From Pelobates cultripes (Eukaryota > Chordata > Amphibia > Anura > Pelobatidae), in contig OW240916.1 of assembly GCA_933207985.1 (NCBI GenBank), positions 295,485,852 to 295,549,851 of the forward strand: a stretch of 64,000 bases of DNA, written 5' to 3'. The position numbers and the translations under genes are program-made. The number at the start of each line of letters is the position of its first letter. Position 1 is the stretch's first letter. This document shows, one piece after another, positions 47,701-57,237 of this stretch. The notes below the pieces were generated by a model. That model had not been told where the DNA came from. It saw only the letters and a list, made by a program, of their open reading frames with translations, and did no database searches.

Positions 47701-47731
<31 letters not shown>

Positions 47732-48045
47732 TCTGTCATTGAGTGTCTGCCTGTGTGTGTATCAGTGAGTGTATGTATGTCGGTCTGTCTGTCTGTCAGT
47801 GAGTGTGTGTATGTATGTATGTCAGTGAGTATCTGTGTGTGTCAGTGAGTGAGTGTATGTCTGTCAGTGAGTGTGTGTGTGTGTCTTTCTGTGAGTGAGT
47901 GTCTGTCTGTCTGTCAGTAAGTGTGTTATTGAGTGTCTCTCAGTGAGTGAGTGTACGTATGTGTGCCTGTCAGTGAGTGAGTGACATGAGGCGGCGGCAA
48001 AATGGGTCTTTGCCTAGGGCGGCAGAAATCCTTGCACTGGCCCTG
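47187..48045. mobile_element. Non-autonomous hAT element with internal minisatellite
   Basis: 859 bp, flanked by a perfect 8-bp duplication GCGCTGTT (47179-47186 and 48046-48053). It starts CAGGGCTGGCACC and ends TGCACTGGCCCTG. The body is G+C-rich to about 47682, where GGTGAGTGT begins a (TGTGTCAGTGAG)-type minisatellite of about 300 bases. The right end contains 'gcctagggcggcagaaatcc'. A short inverted 'ggcaggtgcctgc' occurs inside. No transposase is encoded. Confidence 0.92.
47683..47990. repeat. TGAGTGTG/TCTG minisatellite inside the hAT element
   Basis: Variable units 'gtcagtgagtgtgtgtatgt' and (TG)n, with a long pure TG run at about 47704-47732. It is bounded on both sides by hAT sequence, so it was carried or grew within the element. 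Confidence 0.88.
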
Positions 48046-48053
48046 GCGCTGTT

Positions 48054-48611
48054 CCTTAGTCTGTATTATAACATACTAATAGACATACACAGTTACAAGC
48101 ACAGACCTACAGAGACACACATATACTGTTACACAAACAGACATCAAATCTGCGTCCTACCTTTAAAGACATGGGGAATGCGAGGGACAGAAGCAGAGGT
48201 CAGTGAACAGTCCCTGGTGCCTAGTGGTTGGGGAAGCAGTGATCTCCTTCTTGCTTTCCTGTCAAACATACAGTAGTTAGAAAGCAGCTGATCCTGGCAG
48301 AATATAACTTTGAAGCCACTGCCTCTATCAGTACTGCAGAGGAGGATTTTGTAAAAGAAAATATAATTTCATATGCGACTTTGTCACTAACACCCATAAA
48401 TGCTCCACTTTTGCCTGTGGAAATATGATGAAAAATGTGTAGAAATATATAAAAAGTGTGTAAAATGTGTTGAAACCCCTGTATGAAATGAAATGTGTAT
48501 TTCTTTTTTATTTTTAATTAATCTTATTTTTTTTATTTTTTTGTCGCACACTTGATATTTGCAATGTACTTTGTTATAGAAAGATGAAAGGACTCAATGG
48601 AGATTATACAC
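48054..48611. other. AT-rich spacer
   Basis: A CA-rich tail lies at 48080-48150, a possible remnant of an array. No gene recognised. Confidence 0.4.
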
Positions 48612-49000
48612 GGTTATTCAATAAAGAAAGAAGTGAATTCAAAGTAGATTTCAAATGTTCAAAGTAGCAGACCTGGAAGCATAGCTTGCCTAGAGATTTT
48701 TTCCAATTTGACTGTTTTAGCCTTAACGGGACACTCCACTTCCCAAATCCAAACAAACAAATCAATCATTGCTTAGTAGATATGCCCCAAATGAAACCAT
48801 GCAAGTATTCAATTATGCATGTTTGCAGGGGTATATTTAAAAACAGATTGTAAAAGCTGCAGATTTTTTGTCTGCTGTCTTTACAAGCCCTCCCCTTGTA
48901 ACTTAGCCCAGACTTCTGTGACTGTCCAATCACATATTCCCAATGAAGCTCAATGAGAAGTCTTTGCAAGGCAGGTGCTCTGAGCAGTTGCTGCCCTTAA

Positions 49001-49541
49001 AGGGACACTCCAGTGCCAGGAAGACAATCCGTTTTCCTGGCACTGAAGATCCCATCTCCCTCCCAACCCCCATCCCAGGTTGCTGAAGGGGTTAAAACCC
49101 CTTCAGGGACTTACCTTTATCCAGCGCCGATGTCTCTTGACGCTGGTTCAGGGTCTGCACACGCTCCTCCCCCGCCGACGTCATCTGGCGGGGGAGACCT
49201 ATTGAGCATGCGCAGCCGGAGGCGGGGGAGACCTAATGCGCATGCGCATTAGACCTCATCATTGGAAAGCATTAAAAATGCTTTCAATGCTTTCCTATGG
49301 GGATTTCAGCGACACTGGAGGTCCTCACATAGCGTGAGGACGTCCAGTGATGCTATAAACCAGGAAGCGCCCTCTAGTGGCTGTCTAGTAGACAGCCACT
49401 AGAGGAGGAGTTAACCCTGCAATGTAATTATTGAAGTTTATGAAAACTGCAATATTTTCAGCTGCAGGGTTAAGGGTAGTGGGAGTTGGCACCCAGACCA
49501 CTCCAATGGGCAGAAGTGGTCTGGGTGCCTGGAGTGTCCCT
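49001..49541. mobile_element. TTAA element nested inside the previous one (inner layer)
   Basis: 541 bp. The left end AGGGACACTCCAGTGCCAGG follows TTAA at 48997-49000. The right end is 'tgcctggagtgtccct', followed by TTCA (decayed TTAA) at 49542-49545. The interior contains 'taatgcgcatgcgcattaga', 'caatgctttcctatgggga' and a 35-bp palindrome. A diverged relative lies at 62960-63300. Confidence 0.85.
49371..49405. repeat. 35-bp palindrome (17-bp perfect arms)
   Basis: CCTCTAGTGGCTGTCTA, one G, then the exact inverse TAGACAGCCACTAGAGG. It lies within the innermost TTAA element. Confidence 0.92.
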
Positions 49542-50262
49542 TTCAGTTTAGCCCCACTGAGCTAGATAACCAAAAAGTAACAGGATTGGTTGTCTGCTTG
49601 ACACCCAGGGGTGTGTAACAAGGTTAATTTATAAAAGTGCCAGTTTCTATTGAATTCTCCACTTTTTGTAAAATGAAAAAAAAGAGCGAACATTCTTCAT
49701 AGATAAATCATTTCAGCAAGCTAAAGTGCTTTTGGGGCCAAAGCAGCAGAGCAACTACTGTCAGTGGAACCCAGAGCTGTATTTAGTGCAAGGCTGACAA
49801 GGCATTTGCCTTGGGCGGCACTTTCAGGGGAGTGGCAAAAAAAGGCGGCCAACCAAATGCCCCAGCAAATGTCTTGTCAGCCTCGTGTCCTGGGGTCCCC
49901 CGAGGCTGGCATTTGCTTGTTTTGTAGGTAGACAGCGAAGGAGTGCTCAGTGAACCACTCTTTTGGCCACTCATGCAATAGGGTGGATTCTTACATCAAG
50001 GCCTTCTCTATGTTAGATCTGCCAGTGGACAAGAGAGTCCCTTTAAATCTAAATGTCACTTTGAATTCTCGTTTTAGTTACTAATTCTGTAAGCATTTTT
50101 AAATATTTTACTGAAATGTAATTAAATACTGTCAGAAAAACTTGAATATTATTTTAATAAAATATTTAGAATATACTGTGAAGTATTTAAGAACTTTTCT
50201 GATTATATTTTTCTTCTTATACAGCACCTGGGGTTTTTGACACAACTGTGTATATTGTACGA

Positions 50263-50300
50263 GACTTGACAAAGACATCATGGAGCTGAAACGTTGCACA
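50263..50300 (+). mobile_element. Second Penelope-like, hammerhead-like motif (degenerate)
   Basis: 'gacttgacaaagacatcatg' then 'gagctgaaacgttgcaca' shares the spacing and the GAAACGTTGCAC word with the motif at 46936. The GAAA core is intact here but the CUGANGA word is changed to TTGACAA, and the stem between them is poor. Confidence 0.35.
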
Positions 50301-50464
50301 GGCCAAGGTTGCGGACTAAGCTTTTATATTTTAGATTCTGAATATAAATATGTGAAAACTGAAATATGAATGTAAATTGTATATCCCCATTATATCTGCA
50401 ACTGACAATGATTGAATAAAACATTTATATTGTATGAACAACACTCTGGAGATTGCTAAAATCA

Positions 50465-50693
50465 CTATACTCCCCAGAGTATAATCACTAGCTCTTGTAA
50501 GAGCTGATCCTGTTCCGCTCTCTGGGGTCCAGGGTGGGTGGAGGACAGCAAAACCCCAACCAAGCTGCGGCGGTTCGTGGGGTTTGCGGTGGTTATGGTG
50601 TCGAGTGCAGTGCTGATGGTCCTTGGCGAGCACTGGGAGCATCGTTTGACGGAGGCACCCAGTCGGAATGGCAGGCGTTCCGTCACTGGTATA
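50465..50693 (+). mobile_element. LTR 3' fragment related to 17624-18679
   Basis: The end 'gagcatcgtttgacggaggc' then 'acccagtcggaatggcaggc' and 'gttccgtcac' parallels the LTR end at 18620-18679 with roughly 75-80% identity by eye. No primer site or internal sequence follows. Confidence 0.65.
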
Positions 50694-53600
50694 TACGTAC
50701 ATTACTTCATACTTAATATTCGGTATCCTTGAATAGCAATCTATGCATAAAATCTCTGTATTGCCCTAATCATATATACACCTTGTGCAATACAAATGAA
50801 TGTGGCATTAAGTGTTTGTTATTAATGAACAGGACAGTACTTAAGGGCTTTGTTTGTTATATGTTTCATTTAGGTCTTTGGGGGGATGGTTCCATACCCA
50901 TGTGTCTTTATAAAAAAAAAAATTCAAACAATAGTTCCAAAAAGATTTAATAGTGACAATAATAAATAAGCCCCTACTGGCTCTGACGGTTGAGTGATTG
51001 AAGCAAATGAATAAGTGAATTGTCTCATACATGACTAACAGTCCTAAACCCAGGAGGCAATGAGAGTCTGTGAAAGAGTGTTAGGATGCATTGTTAAGGA
51101 ATGGACAAGACTATTATTCCTATGATGGGTAAATAAATTAAAGAACAGAACAAAATGAGTTACCATTGATGTTCATAAAAAAATCCATACAGTTGACTGA
51201 GCAAATAATAACTCCCATCTCTGTACGACCTTATGTGACACGATCACATTCCGTTATTACTTCTATCGTACTTTTAGTATAGAACACGGTTCAGCCACTG
51301 GTTCCCATCTATGGAAGCAATGTCTTCAATGTTCATCAAAGTGTGGGTGAAGAAAATTTAGACAAAATAACACTTTAAGCAAAAACAAACCGAGCCTATG
51401 AGAACCCCATGCTTACTGTGTCCACTGAGGTATCAGTTACACATCTAAAGAAAACGAGGCCAATGTTATTGTCTGGGATTGCTGCATCTCCAGTGTGGAG
51501 AACTTGACAGCTTTTCAGATCTGGGCTGCCATTAATGGGTGGAACCAGTCAAGTGAGCATGAATTTGTTTGGGATATGAGCAGAGACTAGCCACAGGGCA
51601 AGCTTCAGCGTTTTTACCCATTCTCAGTGTTTTTGTATTGTCTGTTTGTTTTTGCTAAAATAACATTTGGGCAATATGTAATCCATGGAGTTTAAATTGA
51701 ATCAAACCTTTTTCCTGAAGACCCACATGCTGGCCTATTCACTACCTACGGGCTTGTCTCTATGCTTGTCACAACTGGTTATCGACACTTTAGTAATGCT
51801 TAAAATTTCTGTCAGTAAAGTTGGCGACTCCTAGCTGTTTCAATGTTACAAAATTTAACATTTTGCCACTGGAAATTGGCCCCACTACTAAAACGATGCT
51901 TTAAGAACCATAACTATCACAGCACACTATGGTGTTTATGAGGCCAGAAGGCCCCTTGAACTGTCCTACTGAAGCTTTCAGACCATTTACAAATTGTTTG
52001 ACAATTACCTGGCTCTGTCAGGTGCCCTCAGACATTCCAGTCGGTTCTGTTATGCTAAAACAAAAGTTCATACTTTGGCATTAGCAATATTAAAATTTTG
52101 TGCAACTTTGGACATTAATTATTGTCAGTGTAGAGATTAATTTGCATGCTGCGTATTAAAAATGACAAACAAGTCGGATGCAGTTGCTATAGGAAATATT
52201 CATTTAATCCACATTTAAGTGCATGTAAGCACTACAACTTATCTAAAAGTATGGTGTATTTCTTTTTTAATAAATAGCTATAAAATATTACAAGTCATAA
52301 GTACAGAAACGCCAAAGGGTTTATTTGCTAAACAGGGTTGACCAAGGAAACCAAGGGTACTTTTTAACATCAGTGATGTGCTGGTTGGCATTACTGATAA
52401 TTAATTGCTGTTTTTCAACAACTACCACAGAAACAATTAATAATTTGATCTAATATCGATGCAAAAATCACTAAATAAAAAACTTAGACAAACTAAATTT
52501 GTGGGGTTCCATAGAGCTACTAATAAAGAAGAGGCTTTCTCCTACACCCTTACACCATGAACAGCCATCATGGTCCTGTTCCAAAATTGATGCTGTTGCA
52601 GTCAAAGTTCCCCTCTGGTTGCCTGCCAGAAGCTGAATATCTATGTCCTTAATTGATCTAGATTTATTTTACAGGCAAACCAAATTAATCCTTTACATGC
52701 GGCATATACAATTTGCTGATAAAACTGAAAGTAGACTTTATTATGTAACAGTATGCCAATCAAGCTATGAACAATGACAGGTCTGTGAGGATTGTGCATA
52801 ATTAAACCATTGTTTGTTTGAATCCACAGAGGTATTTGCATCCAGTTTGAAAAATTCGGAGTTTCCTTCACAATACTATATCTCCCCAAGCTCTGCTTTG
52901 AAGTATAAGAAATAAATCCTTGTACATCATGGTCAGAAAGAAATGCTATTAAAAGAATTAGATACAGCATACCAAAACACACTTTTCCCTCTTTTTTCCA
53001 ATTAGTTTATTATTCTTTAATGTAATCCCTTAATGAGAACTTCTGAGCGCTAGAGAGTCAGAATTATTCAATTTTCTGTCACCCAGAATAATACGTTACC
53101 ATTATTTTCATAGCACAGGAGTTTCTTTGAAGTGATATATACAAAATGGCACCCCATACATTAGCCAATTACCCATACAATTAGTTAGTACTGTCAATAA
53201 TACTAAACCAAATCACATTCTTCTTCAATTTTATTTAAATGATACTTTTTGACACTTTACAAATAGCATATTCAATAGACTGAGTTAGACAATATTGACT
53301 CCTAACCAATTATTGTATAAGGTATCGTAACAATCAGGTCTAAGAGGATTCTGTTCCAACAAGGAATTTCCAATGGCTGAGAGAAGATAATGTTTCAAAA
53401 ACATTCAGCCTCGGTGGGCAACAGTGCCATTTAAGTATTTGTTTTCCAAATCTATACATCTTTTTACACTGTGCAGTTGCTTCTCTGAGCTGCTGCCTCT
53501 CTCACTGTACAGTGCTCTGGATGACTGGAACTAATGGCTCCCGCTAGTGTTTTGGAGTGGGCATTATGCAGTAGCAGGGTTAGTAATCATTAGCCCACTG

Positions 53601-53894
53601 TTACCTGTTCTTGTTCCATGTAGTAGTACAGACAGCACGTACTGCAGTATATGTTTGTATCCTGGAAACCCTCTATTCTAACCCGCACTCCCTATCTCTC
53701 TCCTCACCCATGATACATGGAAACAGGGAAAGAAAGAGATAATGGTATTGTTTGTTTTTGTGTTTAGTTACCTTTGAATTTGTGTGTATGTCTATGTTTT
53801 TGTATACATGACTGATCTTGTATGTAGTTTTGCCTGAATGCTGAGACTGTGGTTAATTGGTGAGGATTTATTGACTCTGCTGGTCCCAGAACAG
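50694..53894. other. Spacer of 3.2 kb, mostly unrecognised
   Basis: A weak fragment of the 'aaccataactatcacagcac' repeat lies at 51900-52060. A 113-codon minus-strand frame at 52641-52982 has no recognised family. This is one of the longest repeat-poor stretches in the window. Confidence 0.4.
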
Positions 53895-54250
53895 AGCCAG
53901 AGGCATAACTAGAAACCAGTGGGCCCTGTGCAAACATTGCCCTGGTCCCTCCATATGATTCTCATTCCCCCTCCGCAGCCCCTCCATGTGTCTCATTCCT
54001 TCCCCCGCAGCCCCTACATGTGTCTCACCCACTACAGCCCCTTCATGTGTCTTGTTCCCTCCTGTCCAAGCAACTTCATGTGTTTTATTTCCTCACCCCA
54101 AACACCTCCATGTGTCTGATTCCCTCTCCCTCCATGTCTTCTTGCCTCTCCCCCTAGCCCCTCCATGTGTCCCATTCCCTCCCCCAGCCCCTCTATGTGT
54201 CTCACTCCCCCCCCCCATCCCCTCTGCAAACCCTCCATGTGGTTTGCAAA
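53895..54250 (+). repeat. Degenerate minisatellite repeat ('ccatgtgtctcatt' family), plus strand
   Basis: It starts 'agaggcataactagaaacca' and 'gtgggccctgtgcaaa', then runs through about ten units of 25-30 bases such as 'cagcccctccatgtgtctca'. It is the reverse-oriented sister of 41080-41465. Confidence 0.8.
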
Positions 54251-54430
54251 AGTGATCAATTATTTCATATTCCCAGTTGGCCTCTCCCTGTGGTAATCTC
54301 AACACAACAAATCTCCTAAATTTATATGTCAGATTGCTGTACCCAGATCTTACCTGCTATATACATTGGTGACTTTAATCTGTACCCATTCCACCATTAC
54401 ATTTCTTGATTACTTTAACACAGCCAACCT
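54251..54430. other. Short spacer
   Basis: Nothing recognised. Confidence 0.4.
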
Positions 54431-54438
54431 ATTAACAA

Positions 54439-54637
54439 TAGTGATGTCGCGAACCATTCGCGAACTTCCCGCAAACGGCTCGCCACAGTTCACCACGAAC
54501 CGTTCGCGGCGAGCTCCGGTCAGCTGACACATCCCGGCCAATCTCCAGTAGACCCTCCCTCCCAGACCCTCCCACCTCCTGGACAGCATCCATGTTGAAG
54601 CTGCCGGGAAGTTCGCGAACGGTTCGCGACATCACTA
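54439..54637. mobile_element. hAT palindrome MITE with perfect 8-bp duplication
   Basis: 199 bp. It starts TAGTGATGTCGCGAACC and ends GGTTCGCGACATCACTA, with flanks ATTAACAA at 54431-54438 and 54638-54645. The interior 'tagaccctccctcccagacc' and 'tcccacctcctggacagc' match the copy at 21323, but one arm is largely lost. Confidence 0.92.
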
Positions 54638-54645
54638 ATTAACAA

Positions 54646-54737
54646 CAGGGCCGGATTAACAGTCCCAGGCCCATGCCCATGGAAAAAGCCCATTGATTTA
54701 AAAAAATTTAAAAAAAAGTTTTTTTTGCACACTATTC
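54646..54737 (+). mobile_element. hAT-like left end (CAGGGCCGGATTAAC)
   Basis: It begins immediately after the duplication of the previous element. The same start is found inverted at 27600. A poly(A)/poly(T) stretch follows before the next element. No right end found. Confidence 0.5.
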
Positions 54738-54776
54738 TTAGGGTTGCCACCTGGCCGGTATTTATTTTTAGGCTGC

Positions 54777-55487
54777 CTGGCCAGTGCCGATATTGCAGTA
54801 ATACCGGTGTTCTATCATTGTGCTATACCCCGTCAAATTTCTATACCCCCGTCACTTCCAGTGAGGGGAATCAGCTGGATCCTGTGCTGCACATGCGTGC
54901 TAGCACTCCTGCTACTCCTCCACAGCAAGGTCCTGGAAGGTAAGTAAAACTAGTTTTACACTTTCATTATAGTTAGTGCATTCACTAAGCTTAGGCACAC
55001 GGGACATTTAGGGTTAAGTGAGGGTACAAATTAGGGTTAGGTAAGTGCTTCTAACCTCTCTCACACTCTATTCTTACCCTAACCCTTGGGGTAAGGGTTA
55101 AAATAAAGTGTGAGAAATCACTATTTAGTGATATTCCCCTAATGTGAAATATCACTAAATATGAACAAGTCCCTAATCCTAACCCTAATTTGAACCCTAA
55201 CATTAACCCTAAATGTCCCATGTCCTAAGCTTAGTGAATGCACTAACTATAATGAAAGTGTAAAACTAGTTTTACTTACCTTCCAGGACCTTGCTGTGGA
55301 GGAGTAGCAGGAGTGCTAGCACGCATGTGCAGTAAAGGATCCAGCTAATTCCCCTCACTGGAAGTGACGGAAGTATAGAAATTTGACGGGTTACAGCACA
55401 ATGATAGAACACCAGCAATACAAATGCGGTATTTTTCTCAGTATAAACAGCGATTACTCTGCAATACCAGCACCGACCAGTAGGGGT
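54777..55487. repeat. Long foldback with degenerate TTAGGG-like repeats near the loop
   Basis: The left arm at 54777-55043 and right arm at 55171-55487 pair over about 260 bases; 'ggaaggtaagtaaaactagt' and its inverse are exact. The right arm has about 50 extra bases. Near the loop the arms contain 'aaattagggttagg' on the left and 'taatcctaaccctaattt' on the right. Confidence 0.88.
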
Positions 55488-55649
55488 CGCTGTGTGTGTG
55501 GAGAGAGGCAGGGATAGGACATTACAGCATTTACCTGCATCTCTCTACTCACTGATCCATGGGGGAGCAGCTACACAGTATAGAGTCCAGACAGCAGCTC
55601 CCAGCCTGCAGAGACAGCTTACAGCTCAGGGAAGTGATTGATTGGGTAA

Positions 55650-57068
55650 AGGCTGCAGGGAGACATGGGGACACTGAGACACTAGGGGACACTGTGAGAC
55701 ATGGGGGCACAGGTAGACCTCTGGGGATGCTGAGACACTTGGAGATACTTGGAGACACTGAGAGACAGATACACATGTTGGGGACATGGGGACACAGACA
55801 CACATGAGGAAACTTGGGGACACAGAGACACTAGGGGACATGGAGACCTGGGAACACTAGGAGACATGGGGACACAGACACTTGGGGACACAGATAGACA
55901 TGGGGACACTAAGACATGGGGACACTGAGACACTTGGGGACACTGAGAGACATGGGGACACTGAAACACTAGGGACACAATGTCCCCACGTGTCTGTGTT
56001 CCATGTCTCCAAGCCAGTGTCCCTGGTGTCTCAGTGTCCCCATGCCTCCCAGTGTCTCAGTGTCCATAGTGTTTCAGTGTTCCCATGTCTCCCAGTGTCC
56101 CTAGTGTCTGTGTCCCCATGTCTCCCAGTGTCCCCAAATGTCTCAGTGTCCCCATGTCTCCCAGTGTCTCAGTGTCCATAGTGTTTCAGTGTTCCCATGT
56201 CTCCCAGTGTCCCTAGTGTCTGTGTCCCCATGTCTCCCAGTGTCCCCAAATGTCTCAGTGTCTCCATGTCTCCCAGTGCCTGTGTCCCCGTGTCTCCCAG
56301 TGTCCCTATGTCTCTCAGTGTCCCCTCGTGACATGGGCACACTGGGAGACATGGGGACACAGACACTAGGGGACACTGGGCGACATGGGGACACTGAGCA
56401 ACATGGGGACACAGAGACATGGAGACACTGGGAGACATGGGGCACTGAGACACTGTGATACATAGTGACACTGTGATACATAGTCTGTGTCTCCCAGTGT
56501 CCCCAAGTGTCTCAGTGTCCCCATGTCTCACAGTGTCCCATAGTGACATGAGCGGCGTCATCTGGTCCCTGTCCGCGGTGTGCAGACCACCGCGCTACAG
56601 AGCAGCTTCCGTATATCTGCTGGACCCGGTCATGTAACCCGGCACACAGTGATGACCTCAGAGACCACAAAGGAATGAAGAAACTGCTCCCACATGTTGT
56701 GGTTAACACTAATTGTAGGTTAGCCAATCAGACACACCCTGTGTGTATATAAGCTAACCTCCCCCTTGCCTCCGTGCCCTGTTGTGGTCTTTGGTGTACC
56801 ATTGAGCGTTGCACTGTATATGGATTTCATGATTACCGATCTCTGGCTTGTCTTACGTTTATTATGTCCTCTCTATCCCTGACCTCGGCTTGTCTTGCTT
56901 ACTTTGACTATCCCTTTTGCATAACCAGGCCATTCTATGGACCAGTATTGCAATTCTCTCTGTTTGTCCTGTCTGCGTGTTTGGGTTTCCTAGTGAACAT
57001 GACAGGGACACAGACACTGGGCGACATGGGGACACTGGGAAACCTGGAAGACAGGGAGACACTGGGAG
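55650..57068. repeat. GGGGACACTGAGACAC minisatellite with orientation flips
   Basis: Units 'ggggacactgagacac' and 'gggagacat' run plus-wise at 55650-55980, minus-wise at about 55981-56330, plus-wise at 56333-56460, minus-wise at 56470-56543 and plus-wise again at 57003-57068. A 112-bp sub-block is duplicated (56051 and 56163). Many frames of 60-130 codons across it are artefacts. Confidence 0.85.
56544..57004 (+). mobile_element. LTR-like promoter block inside the minisatellite
   Basis: 461 bp, starting TGACATGAGC and ending GTGAACATGACA. It has a CCAAT word at 56724, TATATAAG at 56746-56753, and a T/C-rich downstream part typical of gypsy-like LTRs. It sits exactly at a point where the array flips. 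No 5-bp duplication was found. Confidence 0.5.
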
Positions 57069-57237
57069 CAATCCATCTATACTGCAGAATAAAACTGTAA
57101 GTAGTTTTTGGGTGATTTTACAGAATTTTCTTTTATGTCACTCCTTGTGATTTACATCATGTGATGTCACGCATACATAATAAGTTATGCAAATTAGTAA
57201 GGCTTGTATTTTTTTCCAAGAAAGGTGGCAACCCTAA

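Larger units (their letters stand above)
48727..50042. mobile_element. TTAA element inserted in the palindromic MITE (middle layer)
   Basis: The left end CGGGACACTCCACTTCCC follows TTAA (48723-48726), and the right end 'gacaagagagtccct' precedes TTAA (50043-50046). The left part matches the copy at 37408. A segment rich in 'gccttgggcggcac' (49770-49990) lies in its right half and recurs at 61600-61757. Confidence 0.78.
48612..50087. mobile_element. Palindromic MITE split by nested TTAA elements (outer layer)
   Basis: The left arm at 48612-48722 has 'ggttattcaataaagaaag' and 'tttgactgttttagcc'. The right arm at 50047-50087 has 'atgtcactttgaattctcgt' and 'tttagttactaat'. Together they make one copy of the family seen intact at 22564 and 61396. 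The break is at its central TTAA. Confidence 0.8.
54738..57237. mobile_element. 2.5-kb terminal-inverted-repeat composite
   Basis: The ends TTAGGGTTGCCACCT and AGGTGGCAACCCTAA are exact inverses (15 bp). The flanks CTATTC (54732-54737) and CTACTC (57238-57243) may be a degraded 6-bp duplication. Inside lie a long foldback, a minisatellite that changes orientation and an LTR-like block. No transposase frame was seen. Superfamily not assigned. Confidence 0.65.

Noticed and set aside
52641..52982. 113-codon minus-strand frame
   Set aside because: No recognisable domain or neighbouring exon signals; kept as spacer.
55000..55215. True interstitial telomere array
   Set aside because: Only a few imperfect TTAGGG/CCCTAA words are present, and they are explained by the foldback arms facing each other.
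56143..56561. Frames of 106-130 codons rich in Asp/Thr/Gly/His in the GGGGACAC array
   Set aside because: The array has no stop codons in several phases, so open frames appear on both strands.
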